The position numbers and the translations under genes were made by a program. From Lentzea jiangxiensis (GTDB lineage Bacteria; Actinomycetota; Actinomycetes; Mycobacteriales; Pseudonocardiaceae), in contig NZ_FNIX01000001.1 in assembly GCF_900104175.1 (NCBI RefSeq), positions 372,001 to 436,000 of the forward strand: a stretch of 64,000 nt of DNA, in the 5' to 3' direction. The first letter of the stretch is position 1. Every line of letters starts with the position of its first letter. Under the pieces are notes generated by a model that searched no databases, was not told the DNA's origin, and saw only the letters and a program-made list of their open reading frames with translations. This document shows positions 27,832 to 36,103 of this stretch, piece by piece.

Positions 27832-28926
27832 ATGTCCACGCCGCTTACCTTGGAGACCATCCGCAGCGCGCCGAAGGTGCTGCTGCACGACCACCTCGAC
27901 GGTGGCCTCCGCCCGCAGACGGTGATCGAACTCGCCGATGCCTCCGGCTACCGGGGCCTGCCCACCACCGACGCGGGCGTCCTCGGCGGCTGGTTCCGCG
28001 ACAACGCGAACTCGGGTTCGCTCGTGCGCTACCTCGAAGGCTTCGCCCACACGTGCGGCGTCATGCAGGACGAGGCGTCCCTGGTCCGCGTCGCCGCCGA
28101 GGCGGTCGAGGACCTGGCGGCCGACGGCGTCGTCTACGCCGAGATCCGCTACGCCCCCGAGCTGAACACCGAGAAGGGCCTCTCCCTGGAGCAGGTCGTG
28201 GAGGCCGTCCAGGAAGGCTTCCGCGTCGGCACCGCCCGCGTCGCCGAGACCGGCCGCACGATCCGCGTCGGCACGCTGCTCTGCGCCATGCGCCAGAACG
28301 AGGGCTGGCTGCGCATCGCCGAGCTGGCCGTCCGCTACCGCGACCTCGGCGTCGTCGGCTTCGACATCGCGGGACCCGAGGCGGGCTTCCCTCCCACCAG
28401 GGGCCTCGACACGTTCGAGTACCTGCGCCGGCAGAACGCGCACTTCACCATCCACGCCGGCGAGGCGTTCGGCCTGCCGTCGATCTGGGAGGCGATCCAG
28501 CACTGCGGCGCCGAACGCCTCGGCCACGGCGTGCGGATCGTCGACGACATCAAGGTTTCCGGCAACGATCCTGCCGGTGCCGAGCTGGGCCGCCTGGCCG
28601 CGTACGTCCGCGACCGCCGCATCCCGCTGGAGATGTGCCCGACCTCGAACCTGCAGACCGGCGCCGCCCAGACGCTCGCCGACCACCCGATCGGCCTGCT
28701 CGCCGAGCTGCGGTTCCGCGTCACCGTCAACACCGACAACCGCCTGATGAGCGACTGCACGCTGTCGAGCGAGTTCGCCGCGCTGGCCGAGACGTTCGGC
28801 TACGGGTGGGCGGACCTGCAGTGGTTCACGATCAACGCCATGAAGTCGGCGTTCATCGGGTTCGACGAGCGGCTCGCGATCATCAACGGGCTGGTCAAGC
28901 CGGGGTACGCGGCGCTGTCGGCTTGA
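27832..28926 (+). CDS. add: Adenosine deaminase
   Basis: A 364-residue zinc enzyme that converts adenosine and deoxyadenosine to inosine and deoxyinosine. Zinc ligands appear as His19 and His21 (LLHDHLDGG), the catalytic region as [10 protein letters not shown], then [16 protein letters not shown] and [14 protein letters not shown] three bases upstream (27829) could also start translation. The start [20 protein letters not shown] matches actinobacterial homologues. A strong two-way terminator follows. The inosine product can be split by the PNP at 52940-53731. Confidence 0.96.
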   Translation: MSTPLTLETIRSAPKVLLHDHLDGGLRPQTVIELADASGYRGLPTTDAGVLGGWFRDNANSGSLVRYLEGFAHTCGVMQDEASLVRVAAEAVEDLAADGVVYAEIRYAPELNTEKGLSLEQVVEAVQEGFRVGTARVAETGRTIRVGTLLCAMRQNEGWLRIAELAVRYRDLGVVGFDIAGPEAGFPPTRGLDTFEYLRRQNAHFTIHAGEAFGLPSIWEAIQHCGAERLGHGVRIVDDIKVSGNDPAGAELGRLAAYVRDRRIPLEMCPTSNLQTGAAQTLADHPIGLLAELRFRVTVNTDNRLMSDCTLSSEFAALAETFGYGWADLQWFTINAMKSAFIGFDERLAIINGLVKPGYAALSA

Positions 28927-29000
28927 CCGGTTCTCGTTCCGGCTCGCGTTGACCGGTAGACGACAGCTTCCGCCGGCGGGCCGGGAATGCCGGACGACGA

Positions 29001-29039
29001 GAAGAGGGTCACCCCCGCACCGGGGGGGTGACCCTCTTC
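29001..29039. terminator. Bidirectional terminator between add and a convergent gene
   Basis: Perfect 16-bp arms (29001-29016 and 29024-29039) with a 7-nt loop lie 75 nt after add and 15 nt from the stop of the minus-strand gene that begins at 30271. Confidence 0.85.
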
Positions 29040-29053
29040 CACGTCACGAAGGC

Positions 29054-30271
29054 TCAGTTGACGTTGAGCCGGTCCTCGAACTTCGCCTGCAGCTCGCGGA
29101 AGGCGGCCACCTCGGCGTCGTAGGGAGCGGACGGCGCGAGGCGCGTCGGGTCCGGTGACACGACGAACGACACGAGCCAGCCCAGCGACTCGGACGAGGC
29201 GAGCGCGTCCTTCACGGACTCGTCCTCGGCCCACTCCGCCGCGTCCTCGAACAGTTCGACGGCGAGGTCGAGCTGCTGCGGGTCGAGGGAGTCGGGGCCC
29301 TCCTCCATGTCCTCGGCGATGCCGGTCAGGACGTAGACGTTGTCGTCGTCCACCTCGACGTCGAGCTCGCCCGCGGTGGCCTTGACCTTGATGTCGTTCC
29401 AGGTCTCGACCTCGGCCAGGTCGTGCTCGTCGTTCTCGGCGACGAAGCGGCTCAGCGCGCGCGGCGAGCCGAAGACCTCGATCTTGCCCCGGCGGCCCAG
29501 GAACACCGGGTCGTCGCCGAGGTAGCAGCGCAGCGTGTAGAACTCGCCGGCGGACGTGATGATCTTGATGGGGTCGACGCCGACCTCGGCCCAGAAGCCG
29601 GTGGGCTCCTCGGCCTCGTCGTCGGAGTCCTCCGAGGGGGAGTCGACGGCGGCAGCGGCGGCCGTCTCGGCCTCGAGCGCGGCCAGCTCCTCCTGCGCGA
29701 CGGCGAGCTCCTTGTCCGGGACGTCCGGCGTGTTCACCACGCCGTCGATCGCGTCGAGGACCTCGTCCCACTTCTCGGAGACGACCTCGGACAGCTCGGC
29801 CCACAGCTTCGCGCCGTCACGGCCGCTGAACGGCAGCGTGCCCTGCGGCAGCAGCGAGAAGCCCTCGGCGCTGTCGAGCACCTCGTGGACCTTCTCCAGG
29901 TCGCAGACCTCCGCGAGCGAGCGCACGATCGCGATCACGTCGGCGAGCTCGCCGATGGTCCAGGTGTCCGGGTCCTCGGCGACGAGCTCGGGCACGCCGA
30001 CGAGGTCGAACTGGTGGTTGTCGTCCGGGGACAGGTCCGCGAGGCCCAGCGACGGCACGACCGGCCACGCGGGGTGGTCGATCAGGTCGTGCTCCTCGGC
30101 GGTGCGCACGAAGGCAGCGAGGTGCGCGGCGTCGGGGAAGACGAACAGGTCTTCCTCGTCGCCGAGGAACGCCTCCCACTCTTCGCCCTTCTCGCGCCAG
30201 CGGGGTGCCCACAGCGTGACCACGTCACCCTGCGTCAGCCCCAGCTCGATGGGGACGATGTCCTGCGCCAT
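29054..30271 (-). CDS. Acidic conserved actinobacterial protein with duplicated domain
   Basis: A 405-residue soluble acidic protein. Residues 35-69 (FLGDEEDLFVFPDAAHLAAF...) and 256-291 (FLGRRGKIEVFGSPRALSRF...) are clearly related, both ending near EHDL then Trp, so it looks like an internal duplication joined by an Ala/Glu/Asp-rich linker (about 195-222). Similar proteins are sometimes labelled 'primosomal protein' in actinobacterial genomes as I recall, without support visible here. The ATG at 30271 has GGGAGG 5 nt upstream. It stands apart from the type VII-like block above it by about 50 nt, in the same direction. Function unknown. Confidence 0.75.
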   Translation of the reverse strand: MAQDIVPIELGLTQGDVVTLWAPRWREKGEEWEAFLGDEEDLFVFPDAAHLAAFVRTAEEHDLIDHPAWPVVPSLGLADLSPDDNHQFDLVGVPELVAEDPDTWTIGELADVIAIVRSLAEVCDLEKVHEVLDSAEGFSLLPQGTLPFSGRDGAKLWAELSEVVSEKWDEVLDAIDGVVNTPDVPDKELAVAQEELAALEAETAAAAAVDSPSEDSDDEAEEPTGFWAEVGVDPIKIITSAGEFYTLRCYLGDDPVFLGRRGKIEVFGSPRALSRFVAENDEHDLAEVETWNDIKVKATAGELDVEVDDDNVYVLTGIAEDMEEGPDSLDPQQLDLAVELFEDAAEWAEDESVKDALASSESLGWLVSFVVSPDPTRLAPSAPYDAEVAAFRELQAKFEDRLNVN

Positions 30272-30325
30272 CCTGACCTCCCGGTCACGCCTGCCCGATG
30301 CCGTCGACGAGCCTAACGGTGCTGA

Positions 30326-30763
30326 TCACCGAAGCCACGAGGGGTTGTCGAAGAAAGCGTCGTCGTCGGTGTCCGCGACGCGCGGGGACCGCGGCCTGCG
30401 CTCCGGTGGTGCCTGCTCAGCAGGGGGTTTCGGCGGCACGACCGGGTTCCACGTCGACCGGAAGGGCGAGTCGCCCGCGATCGACTCGACGTCGATCGCC
30501 ATCCCGTCGCCGAGGGCCAGCGCCGTCTTGTTGAAGCTCGTCTGCACGGCCGCGTTGGTGGCGAGCCGGACGGTCTCGGTGACGACCTGGCCGACGGCCT
30601 GAGCGCCCTGCCGCAGCAGCGCCGGGTGCAGGTGCAGGGCCCTGATCTCGCCCGCCGGCGACGCCGTGACCGTGCACAGCCCGTTCGGGTGCTCGACCGT
30701 GGCGGTCAGGACGGCGAGATCGCGCCGGAGCTGCTCGGTGGCCCGCATGCGCTCCTCGTTCAC
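30326..30763 (-). CDS. YbaB/EbfC-like protein A
   Basis: A 145-residue protein with a YbaB/EbfC-like core: an N-terminal helix (ERMRATEQLRRDLAVL), a beta region (GLCTVTASPAGEIRALHLHP) and a second helical segment. A Pro-rich disordered tail ends DDDAFFDNPSWLR. YbaB-type proteins form small dimers and some bind DNA. The actinobacterial versions linked to WXG100-like genes are uncharacterised. The GTG at 30763 overlaps the upstream gene by 4 nt (GTGA), which decides the start over one three codons earlier. Together with the next gene it resembles a duplicated pair. Confidence 0.75.
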   Translation of the reverse strand: MNEERMRATEQLRRDLAVLTATVEHPNGLCTVTASPAGEIRALHLHPALLRQGAQAVGQVVTETVRLATNAAVQTSFNKTALALGDGMAIDVESIAGDSPFRSTWNPVVPPKPPAEQAPPERRPRSPRVADTDDDAFFDNPSWLR

Positions 30764-31122
30764 CGGTGCCACCCGAAGTCGTCCTCGTCCGGCCCGCGTT
30801 CGATCCCCGTCGCCGCCAGCTCGCGCGGGTCGACGACCCGGTCCAGCGCCTGGTGCAGCCGGGTGTTCGCGGTGCGCCGCGCCCTGTCCGCGATGCGCAT
30901 GATCTCGGCGGCGAGCCCCTGCGGACCCATCCGCAGCGCCGCCGGGCTCACCACTACCTGCTGCGGCGGGCCTCCCGGCGTGGCGACCACCGTCACCGCG
31001 CCGTCTGGAGACGACGCACGACCCGTGATGGGTCCTGTGCGCGTGACGCGTTCCGCCACGGCTTGCTCGACCTCGCGCACCTTCCGCGCGGCGCGCTCGA
31101 CGTCATCGTCCACCTCGATCAC
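30760..31122 (-). CDS. YbaB/EbfC-like protein B
   Basis: A 120-residue relative of the following gene. An N-terminal Glu/Arg-rich helix (VERAARKVREVEQAVAERV) is followed by SPDGAVTVVATPGGPPQQVVVSP and a helical segment (GLAAEIMRIADRARRTANTRL), then a tail ending DEDDFGWHR, similar to the FDNPSWLR end of its neighbour. The GTG at 31122 is used; the next GTG at 31113 is possible. It may form a heterodimer with protein A. It lies 32 nt downstream of the NlpC/P60 gene in the same direction. Confidence 0.7.
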   Translation of the reverse strand: MIEVDDDVERAARKVREVEQAVAERVTRTGPITGRASSPDGAVTVVATPGGPPQQVVVSPAALRMGPQGLAAEIMRIADRARRTANTRLHQALDRVVDPRELAATGIERGPDEDDFGWHR

Positions 31123-31154
31123 CCCCTGCTGCCGACAGTGTGCCCCAACCGGGC

Positions 31155-32360
31155 TCAGCCCGTCGGCCGGTAGAAGCCGTAGAACGACATGCCGCTGTTC
31201 GTCGTGCGGATCGGCTGCACCTGCACCGGGTCACCGGCCTCGACCATCTGGCCGTTGCCGATCACCATCGCCACGTGCCCGTCCCACACCACGAGGTCGC
31301 CGGGCAGCAGCTGGTCCGGCGGCACCGAGGCGCCCATCGCCTGCGACGAGGCGGGACGCGGGACGTCGAAGCCCGCGCCGGCGTACGCCCACTGCGTGAG
31401 GCCGGAGCAGTCGGTGCCCTGGGGCGGGTTCGCGCCGCCCCACACGTACGGGGTGCCGAGGGCGGACAGCGCGTTGCGCACGGCCATGGCGGCGATCTCG
31501 TTCGGCGCCTCGGCGCTGCTGCCGTCGGGCAGGTTCACGCCGACGCCGTCACCGGGCTGCGGCGGGATCGCGACGGGCAGGCGCGGGCCGGAGCCACCGC
31601 CCCCGCCGCCTCCTCCTCCACCGCCGCCACCACCGCCCGAACCGCCACCGCCGCCCCCACCGGAGCCGCCGCCCCCACCGGAGCCGCCGCCGCTGCCGTT
31701 GCCGTTGCCCGAGTTCGAGCCGGGACCGGACTCCTGCCGGGGCGTGTCGGTGACTCCGGCCGCGACGGTGGAGCCCTCGTCACCGCCGAGCGGTTCGCCG
31801 AGCTTCTCCAGCGCGCCGGGATCCGGTTTCGGCAGGCCGCCCAGCTGCCCGACGAGCTGCGTGAGCTGGTCGCGCACCTTCTGCAGCTCGGCGGAGGTCC
31901 TGCCCTGGTAGCCCGAGGCCATTCCGGCCAGGTCCGCCACGGCCGCCAGCACCACGCCGGGACCCGCCACGACCGAGAGGGCCAGCGCGGCCGCGAGCTT
32001 CGGCGTCGCCTTGGCCGTGAACTCGTCGATCAGGCCCTGGATGGCGGTGCGGCCGCCGGTCACCGCGGCGACGCCGGTCGAGGCGACCGTCTTCACGGTG
32101 GAGGCGTTCGAGGCCAGCAGGGCCGCGGCCGAGGCGAAGGTGGAGACGCGGGAGGTGAAGGCGTTCGCCTTGTCGCCCGACCACGTGTTCAGCACCGCCG
32201 TCGAAGCCGAGCCGTGCCGCGAGCCCAGGTCCGCCAGCGCGGTCTGGGCGCGGCCGAAGGCGTCACCGGCCCGCGTGGCGCCGCCGGTGTCGCCGTCGAG
32301 CTTGGCCAGGTCCTCCTTCATGGGGGCGATGAACTGGCTCAGGAGTCCCTCGACGCTCAT
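31155..32360 (-). CDS. NlpC/P60 peptidase with WXG100-like N-terminus
   Basis: A 401-residue protein with three parts. Residues 1-175 are helical with a WSGDKANAF motif (Trp60) resembling WXG/type VII substrates. Residues 218-258 form a Gly/Ser linker. Residues 285-401 form an NlpC/P60 domain with catalytic Cys318 (GTDCSGL) and His362 (WDGHVAMVIG), which in the family cuts peptidoglycan stem peptides. No Sec signal is visible, so export would have to use a type VII pathway. Its start overlaps the upstream EspC-like gene by 4 nt, so the two proteins are probably made, and perhaps exported, together. Confidence 0.85.
   Translation of the reverse strand: MSVEGLLSQFIAPMKEDLAKLDGDTGGATRAGDAFGRAQTALADLGSRHGSASTAVLNTWSGDKANAFTSRVSTFASAAALLASNASTVKTVASTGVAAVTGGRTAIQGLIDEFTAKATPKLAAALALSVVAGPGVVLAAVADLAGMASGYQGRTSAELQKVRDQLTQLVGQLGGLPKPDPGALEKLGEPLGGDEGSTVAAGVTDTPRQESGPGSNSGNGNGSGGGSGGGGGSGGGGGGGSGGGGGGGGGGGGGGGSGPRLPVAIPPQPGDGVGVNLPDGSSAEAPNEIAAMAVRNALSALGTPYVWGGANPPQGTDCSGLTQWAYAGAGFDVPRPASSQAMGASVPPDQLLPGDLVVWDGHVAMVIGNGQMVEAGDPVQVQPIRTTNSGMSFYGFYRPTG
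31587..31709 (-). repeat. Poly-Gly/Ser codon tract
   Basis: About 41 codons, nearly all GGN with occasional AGC/TCC, encode the flexible linker between the helical and NlpC/P60 parts. On the plus strand it reads as CCACCGCC-like near-repeats, a likely slippage site. Confidence 0.8.
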
Positions 32361-32683
32361 GCCCGCGCCGCCTTGCCGAGCGCGGCCCTGTTCGCGTCCT
32401 CCTGGGCGATGTAGGCCTCGCGGGCCTTCGCGACCGCCGTGCCGAGACCGGCGAGGCCCGCCGACGCCGCCTTGAGCGCGTCGAGCTGGACCTGGGCCGC
32501 CGCCTGGAACGCCGCGTTGAGGCCCACCTCGTTGCCGATCTTGCCGAAGCAGTCGCCCGGCAGAGCGGTGGTGCCGCTCAACGTGCCGGTGCCGACCGCG
32601 CCGACCTCGCTCGCCAGACCGCTCACCGCCGAGGCGTATCCCGTCAGGGCGTCGAGGTCGACCTCGAGACCTTGTTCCGCCAT
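32357..32683 (-). CDS. EspC-like type VII secretion target
   Basis: A 108-residue helical protein of the EspC/WXG100-related type: two long amphipathic helices, no Cys pair, a central GDCFGKIGNEVGLN turn, and near the C-terminus YIAQE, which fits the YxxxD/E type VII export signal. The ATG at 32683 gives MAEQGLEVDLDALTGYA and has a G/A-rich ribosome site (GGGGGAAG) upstream. It overlaps the NlpC/P60 gene by 4 nt, suggesting a co-secreted partner. No EccABCDE or mycosin genes lie in this window, so it would rely on an ESX apparatus encoded elsewhere. Confidence 0.75.
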   Translation of the reverse strand: MAEQGLEVDLDALTGYASAVSGLASEVGAVGTGTLSGTTALPGDCFGKIGNEVGLNAAFQAAAQVQLDALKAASAGLAGLGTAVAKAREAYIAQEDANRAALGKAARA

Positions 32684-32775
32684 CTGAAAGCTCTTCCCCC
32701 AGTCGTGACCTGTTCGCCCCGATCCTGCCCCGATGAGCGGTACCTCGCCCGTCGTTCCGCCAAGATCATGGATCG

Positions 32776-33312
32776 GTGGGTGTGATCGAGCACTGGAACC
32801 GGATCCTGGCATGGCTGGCGGAACACGCTCCCGCCACCCGCGCCGTGCTGCGTCCCAGGTACGACGCACTGCCGGATCTCCGGGTTCCGATCGACCTGCA
32901 GCTGTGGTGGAGCGTCTTCGGCGGCACCGAGGACGGCCTGTACGCCGAGATCCTGCCGCCCTTCTACACGCCGCTGTGCGCCGACCGGGCGTTCGTGCTG
33001 AGGGACACCCACGCGAGCAAGCCGGTGGACTCGACCGAGGCGGGCGCGCCGACCTCGGGCTTCCACCCGGGCTGGCTGCCGATCGCGTTCGACGGCACGG
33101 GCGACGTGCTCGCGGTGGACCTGAGGCCCGGCGTGCTGCGCGGCTGCGTGGTCGAGTGGGACCAGGAGCGCAACGAGATGCTCAAGCCGGAGTGGTCGTC
33201 GATCGTGGAGATGTTCGACCAGGTGGCGACGGCTCTGGAGACCCGCAGCACGGTCGGGCACTGCTTCCCGGAGGTCAACACCGCGGGCGAGCTCGGCTGG
33301 CGCACGAGCTAG
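32776..33312 (+). CDS. SMI1/KNR4 (SUKH) family protein
   Basis: A 178-residue protein with the SUKH pattern: an N-terminal helix (HWNRILAWLAEHAP), the Pro/Leu-rich ALPDLRVPIDLQLWWSVFGG turn typical of 'P.d....l...GG' SMI1 proteins, then LPIAFDGTGDVLAVDL and a C-terminal helix before ELGWR. SUKH proteins include immunity proteins against polymorphic toxins as well as general regulators. It is divergent from the EspC-like gene (92 nt apart). No toxin gene is adjacent. The GTG at 32776 is used; GTG 32782 is also possible. Confidence 0.8.
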   Translation: MGVIEHWNRILAWLAEHAPATRAVLRPRYDALPDLRVPIDLQLWWSVFGGTEDGLYAEILPPFYTPLCADRAFVLRDTHASKPVDSTEAGAPTSGFHPGWLPIAFDGTGDVLAVDLRPGVLRGCVVEWDQERNEMLKPEWSSIVEMFDQVATALETRSTVGHCFPEVNTAGELGWRTS

Positions 33313-33836
33313 GAACCTGGCACGCCGGCGAGCTCGCGCGGCGGCACCGAGGCGGCCTTCACGCGGGCGTGGACCTTCACGGCGGCCAGCGCGCCGAGCC
33401 AGCCGAGCGCGGTGCCGGTGGTGTTGGTGATCAAGTCGTCGACGTCGAAGATCCGGTTGGCCCACAGCAGCTGCGAGGCCTCGATCAGCAGTGAGACGCC
33501 GCAGCCGATCAGCGCGGCCTGCCCGATGGTGCGCTTGCCCCAGAACACCAGCATCGTGCCGAGGGGCACGAACAGCAGCAGGTTCAGCGTCATCTGGTCG
33601 AACGCGACCTGCCCGTCGCGGAAGGTGTCGGTGATCCACTGGAACGGGACCAGCTGCACGGACTGGCGCGGCGGAACGGTCTGCACCGGCAGGAACGTCG
33701 CCGAGAAGAGCATGCTCGCGTAGACGGTGATCGCGGTGCCGCGAAACGTCAGCCGGCGGAACAACAGCTGCGGGAGCAGGAAGACGACGGAGAGGAAAAC
33801 GCCCCATTGGATGCTCGCGAGCTGTGCATTCGTCAT
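33309..33836 (-). CDS. VanZ-like membrane protein
   Basis: A 175-residue protein with about four to five helices and the VanZ-family pattern: an extracellular loop with PFQWITDTFRDG, then NLLLFVPLGTMLVFWGKR, GCGVSLLIEASQLLW (the conserved E-x-x-Q) and DVDDLITNTTGTALGWLG. VanZ confers low-level teicoplanin resistance in enterococci; the actinobacterial proteins mostly have no known role. Its 3' end overlaps the convergent SMI1/KNR4 gene by 4 nt. Confidence 0.85.
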   Translation of the reverse strand: MTNAQLASIQWGVFLSVVFLLPQLLFRRLTFRGTAITVYASMLFSATFLPVQTVPPRQSVQLVPFQWITDTFRDGQVAFDQMTLNLLLFVPLGTMLVFWGKRTIGQAALIGCGVSLLIEASQLLWANRIFDVDDLITNTTGTALGWLGALAAVKVHARVKAASVPPRELAGVPGS

Positions 33837-33850
33837 GAATCCAAGCTAGG

Positions 33851-33884
33851 AAAAAGGCCCTCGGCGCACATCGCGCTGAGGGCC
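33851..33884 (-). terminator. Terminator of the FtsX-type ABC operon
   Basis: On the minus strand, an 11-bp hairpin with one mismatch (33856-33867 / 33873-33884) is followed by TTTTT (33851-33855), 30 nt after the permease stop. This is a canonical intrinsic terminator. Confidence 0.85.
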
Positions 33885-33913
33885 GGTTCCGGTCTCGTAC
33901 TTCCGGCCGAGCA

Positions 33914-36103
33914 CTACTCCGCCGCGTAATCCCGTGGGCTGACACCGCGTAGTACCGGGCCGCAGGCCAGGGCCGCCACCAGCGCGACCAGCACTCCGAC
34001 GGCCACCGGGGCCACGACCCACGGCGTGAGCGGCAAATCCTCACCGCCCACCATGCCGCGCGCCAAAGTGAGCAATCCGAGGCCCACGACGATTCCCGCG
34101 CCACACGCCGCAATTGTGACGGCGAGCACGGGCAGCACCACTTCGCGGCGCAATGCGTGAGCCAGCACGCGAACGGGAGTTCCGGCCGCGATCAACGCGC
34201 CGAAAGTGCGCCTTCGGTCGATCACCGATCCCGCCGCCGCGACCGCCGCGCCGATGCCGCCGAGCACCGTCGCGATGGAGAGGCCGATGACCGCGGCCCG
34301 CCGCAGGTCCTCGCTGAGCGTGTCGCCCCACAGGCCGGTGACCTCGCCGTCGGTCAGCGGTGCTCCGGGCAGCGCGCGGATGAACGCGGTGTGCACGGCC
34401 TCGCGGTTCTCCGGCGTGGTCGGCACCCCGACCAGGGACACCCTGCCCTGCACGGAGGGCAGCAGTTCGGGGTCGATCACCGCCTGGACCCTGCCGGTCC
34501 CCGGGAACGGCCGCGTCACGTGCTCCGCGGGCAGCTTCGCGGTGATCTCGTCGTCCTGCGAGCCGGCGCGGAAGTGGTCGTACCTCAGCTCTTCCGGCCC
34601 GTAGACGGCCGGGCCGTCCTGGCAGCGCAGGTCTTCGAGCACCCTGGCGACCTCGGTGCACCGGCCGACGAGCACGGAGTAGCCGTGGTGCTCGCGGTCG
34701 CCGTTGCCGACGTTGCCGGCGAGCATCGGGACGATCGGCGCCGAGGTCGCGAGCCGCAACGGCGTGACGTCGAGACCCACCTGCTCGGCGACGATCGCGT
34801 CCGCCCGCCACGTGCCGTCGCGGCTCGGCACCGTGGTTTCGAGGCCCGGCAGCATGGTCAGCGCCATCGAGCCGGTGAACACCGCGATCACCACGCCGGC
34901 CGAGCCGCGGAACGCCGCCACCGGGTCGCCGGCGAGCCTGCGTCCCGCGAGCAGCGTCGACGGCCTGCTCCACCGCCCGACGAAGAACCTGCCGACCCAC
35001 GCCGTGACGACAGGACCGGTCAGCACCAGCGCGAGCGCCACCGCCCCGAGCCCGGTGAGCACGACGGTGAACTGGTTGTCGCCCCTGGCCTGCTGCGCGT
35101 ACGCGATGCCGAGGAAGAACACGCCGATCGCGCCCGCGATCGTCAGCACCCGCCACGACCGCACCCTGCGCTTCTCCTCTGCCGCAAGGGGTTGCTGCAC
35201 GACGCGGCGCAACCCCATGATCGCCGCGCCGACGACCAGGACCGGGGCGAGCACGGCCACCGCCGTGATCACGAACGGATCGGGCACGAAGTCGCCGGGG
35301 TACCAGGTGCCGCCCTCCCAGGGGATCTTCGCGGTGAGGTGGCTGAACGGCTGGGCGAGCAGCACGCCGAGCACGCTGCCGACGACGGCGCCGACCGCGG
35401 TCTCGATCGCGGTCATCACGACGACCTGCCGCGGGGACGCGCCGGCGAGCCTCAGCGCGGCGAGCCGCCGTTCGCGCTTCGCCGCCGTCAGCCTGGCCGC
35501 CGACGCGACCAGCACGAGGCACGGCACGACCAGCACCACCAGGCCCACGCGGGTGAGCAGGTGGAGCAGGCCCCGGTAGTCGTCGGTGTACGTCGCGTAG
35601 GTGTTCGCGAGCCCGGTCGTGGGCAGGCCGTTGGCCACGTCCTCGTGACCGACGATCGCGACGAGCTCGCCGTCGTGCTTCAGCGCTTCCCGGCCGAGCT
35701 CGGCGATCACCGCGCCGGGGAACCGGTTGCCGAGGTTCTCCGCCGGGGCCGCGCGCACGAGGTCCGCGAGGGCGGGGGACAGCAGCACCTCGCCCGCCTC
35801 CGGGAACCGCGCGATGCCCTTCGCGACGGGCACCTCGCCGGGCCGGTCGCGGGCGACGTCGTACCGCTCGATCAGCCTGCCCCGGTAGGAGTCCCTGGTC
35901 GCCGCGACGGAGATGGTGCTCCTGTCGTCCGCGTTGGTGGAGATGTCGCGCCACGCCGTGCGCTCGGCGCGCGCCTGGAGGCCGTTCGGTGCCGCGAGGA
36001 GCCACAGGACCAGCGACACGGCGATCATCACGCCGAGGGCGACCAGGCCGGTCGCGATCTGGCTGCGGCGGTCGCGGCGCAGCACCGCGAGAGCGATCCT
36101 CAC
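33914..36103 (-). CDS. FtsX/MacB-type ABC transporter permease
   Basis: A 729-residue permease with an N-terminal membrane helix after RIALAVLRRDRRSQIATG, a large extracytoplasmic domain, three central helices with the FtsX-type motif LAALRLAGASPRQVVVMTAIE, a second extracytoplasmic domain containing two Cys (GRCTEVARVLEDLRC), and a C-terminal repeat of the FtsX core (GALIAAGTPVRVLAHALRRE). The GTG at 36103 overlaps the ATPase stop (GTGA). Such systems export or sense envelope-active peptides. The divergent kinase/regulator pair suggests a BceAB- or LiaRS-like stress module. Confidence 0.85.
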   Translation of the reverse strand: MRIALAVLRRDRRSQIATGLVALGVMIAVSLVLWLLAAPNGLQARAERTAWRDISTNADDRSTISVAATRDSYRGRLIERYDVARDRPGEVPVAKGIARFPEAGEVLLSPALADLVRAAPAENLGNRFPGAVIAELGREALKHDGELVAIVGHEDVANGLPTTGLANTYATYTDDYRGLLHLLTRVGLVVLVVPCLVLVASAARLTAAKRERRLAALRLAGASPRQVVVMTAIETAVGAVVGSVLGVLLAQPFSHLTAKIPWEGGTWYPGDFVPDPFVITAVAVLAPVLVVGAAIMGLRRVVQQPLAAEEKRRVRSWRVLTIAGAIGVFFLGIAYAQQARGDNQFTVVLTGLGAVALALVLTGPVVTAWVGRFFVGRWSRPSTLLAGRRLAGDPVAAFRGSAGVVIAVFTGSMALTMLPGLETTVPSRDGTWRADAIVAEQVGLDVTPLRLATSAPIVPMLAGNVGNGDREHHGYSVLVGRCTEVARVLEDLRCQDGPAVYGPEELRYDHFRAGSQDDEITAKLPAEHVTRPFPGTGRVQAVIDPELLPSVQGRVSLVGVPTTPENREAVHTAFIRALPGAPLTDGEVTGLWGDTLSEDLRRAAVIGLSIATVLGGIGAAVAAAGSVIDRRRTFGALIAAGTPVRVLAHALRREVVLPVLAVTIAACGAGIVVGLGLLTLARGMVGGEDLPLTPWVVAPVAVGVLVALVAALACGPVLRGVSPRDYAAE

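Noticed and set aside
31587-31709. GC-rich near-repeats as a possible origin or structural DNA element
   Set aside because: They simply encode a Gly/Ser linker in frame with the NlpC/P60 protein.
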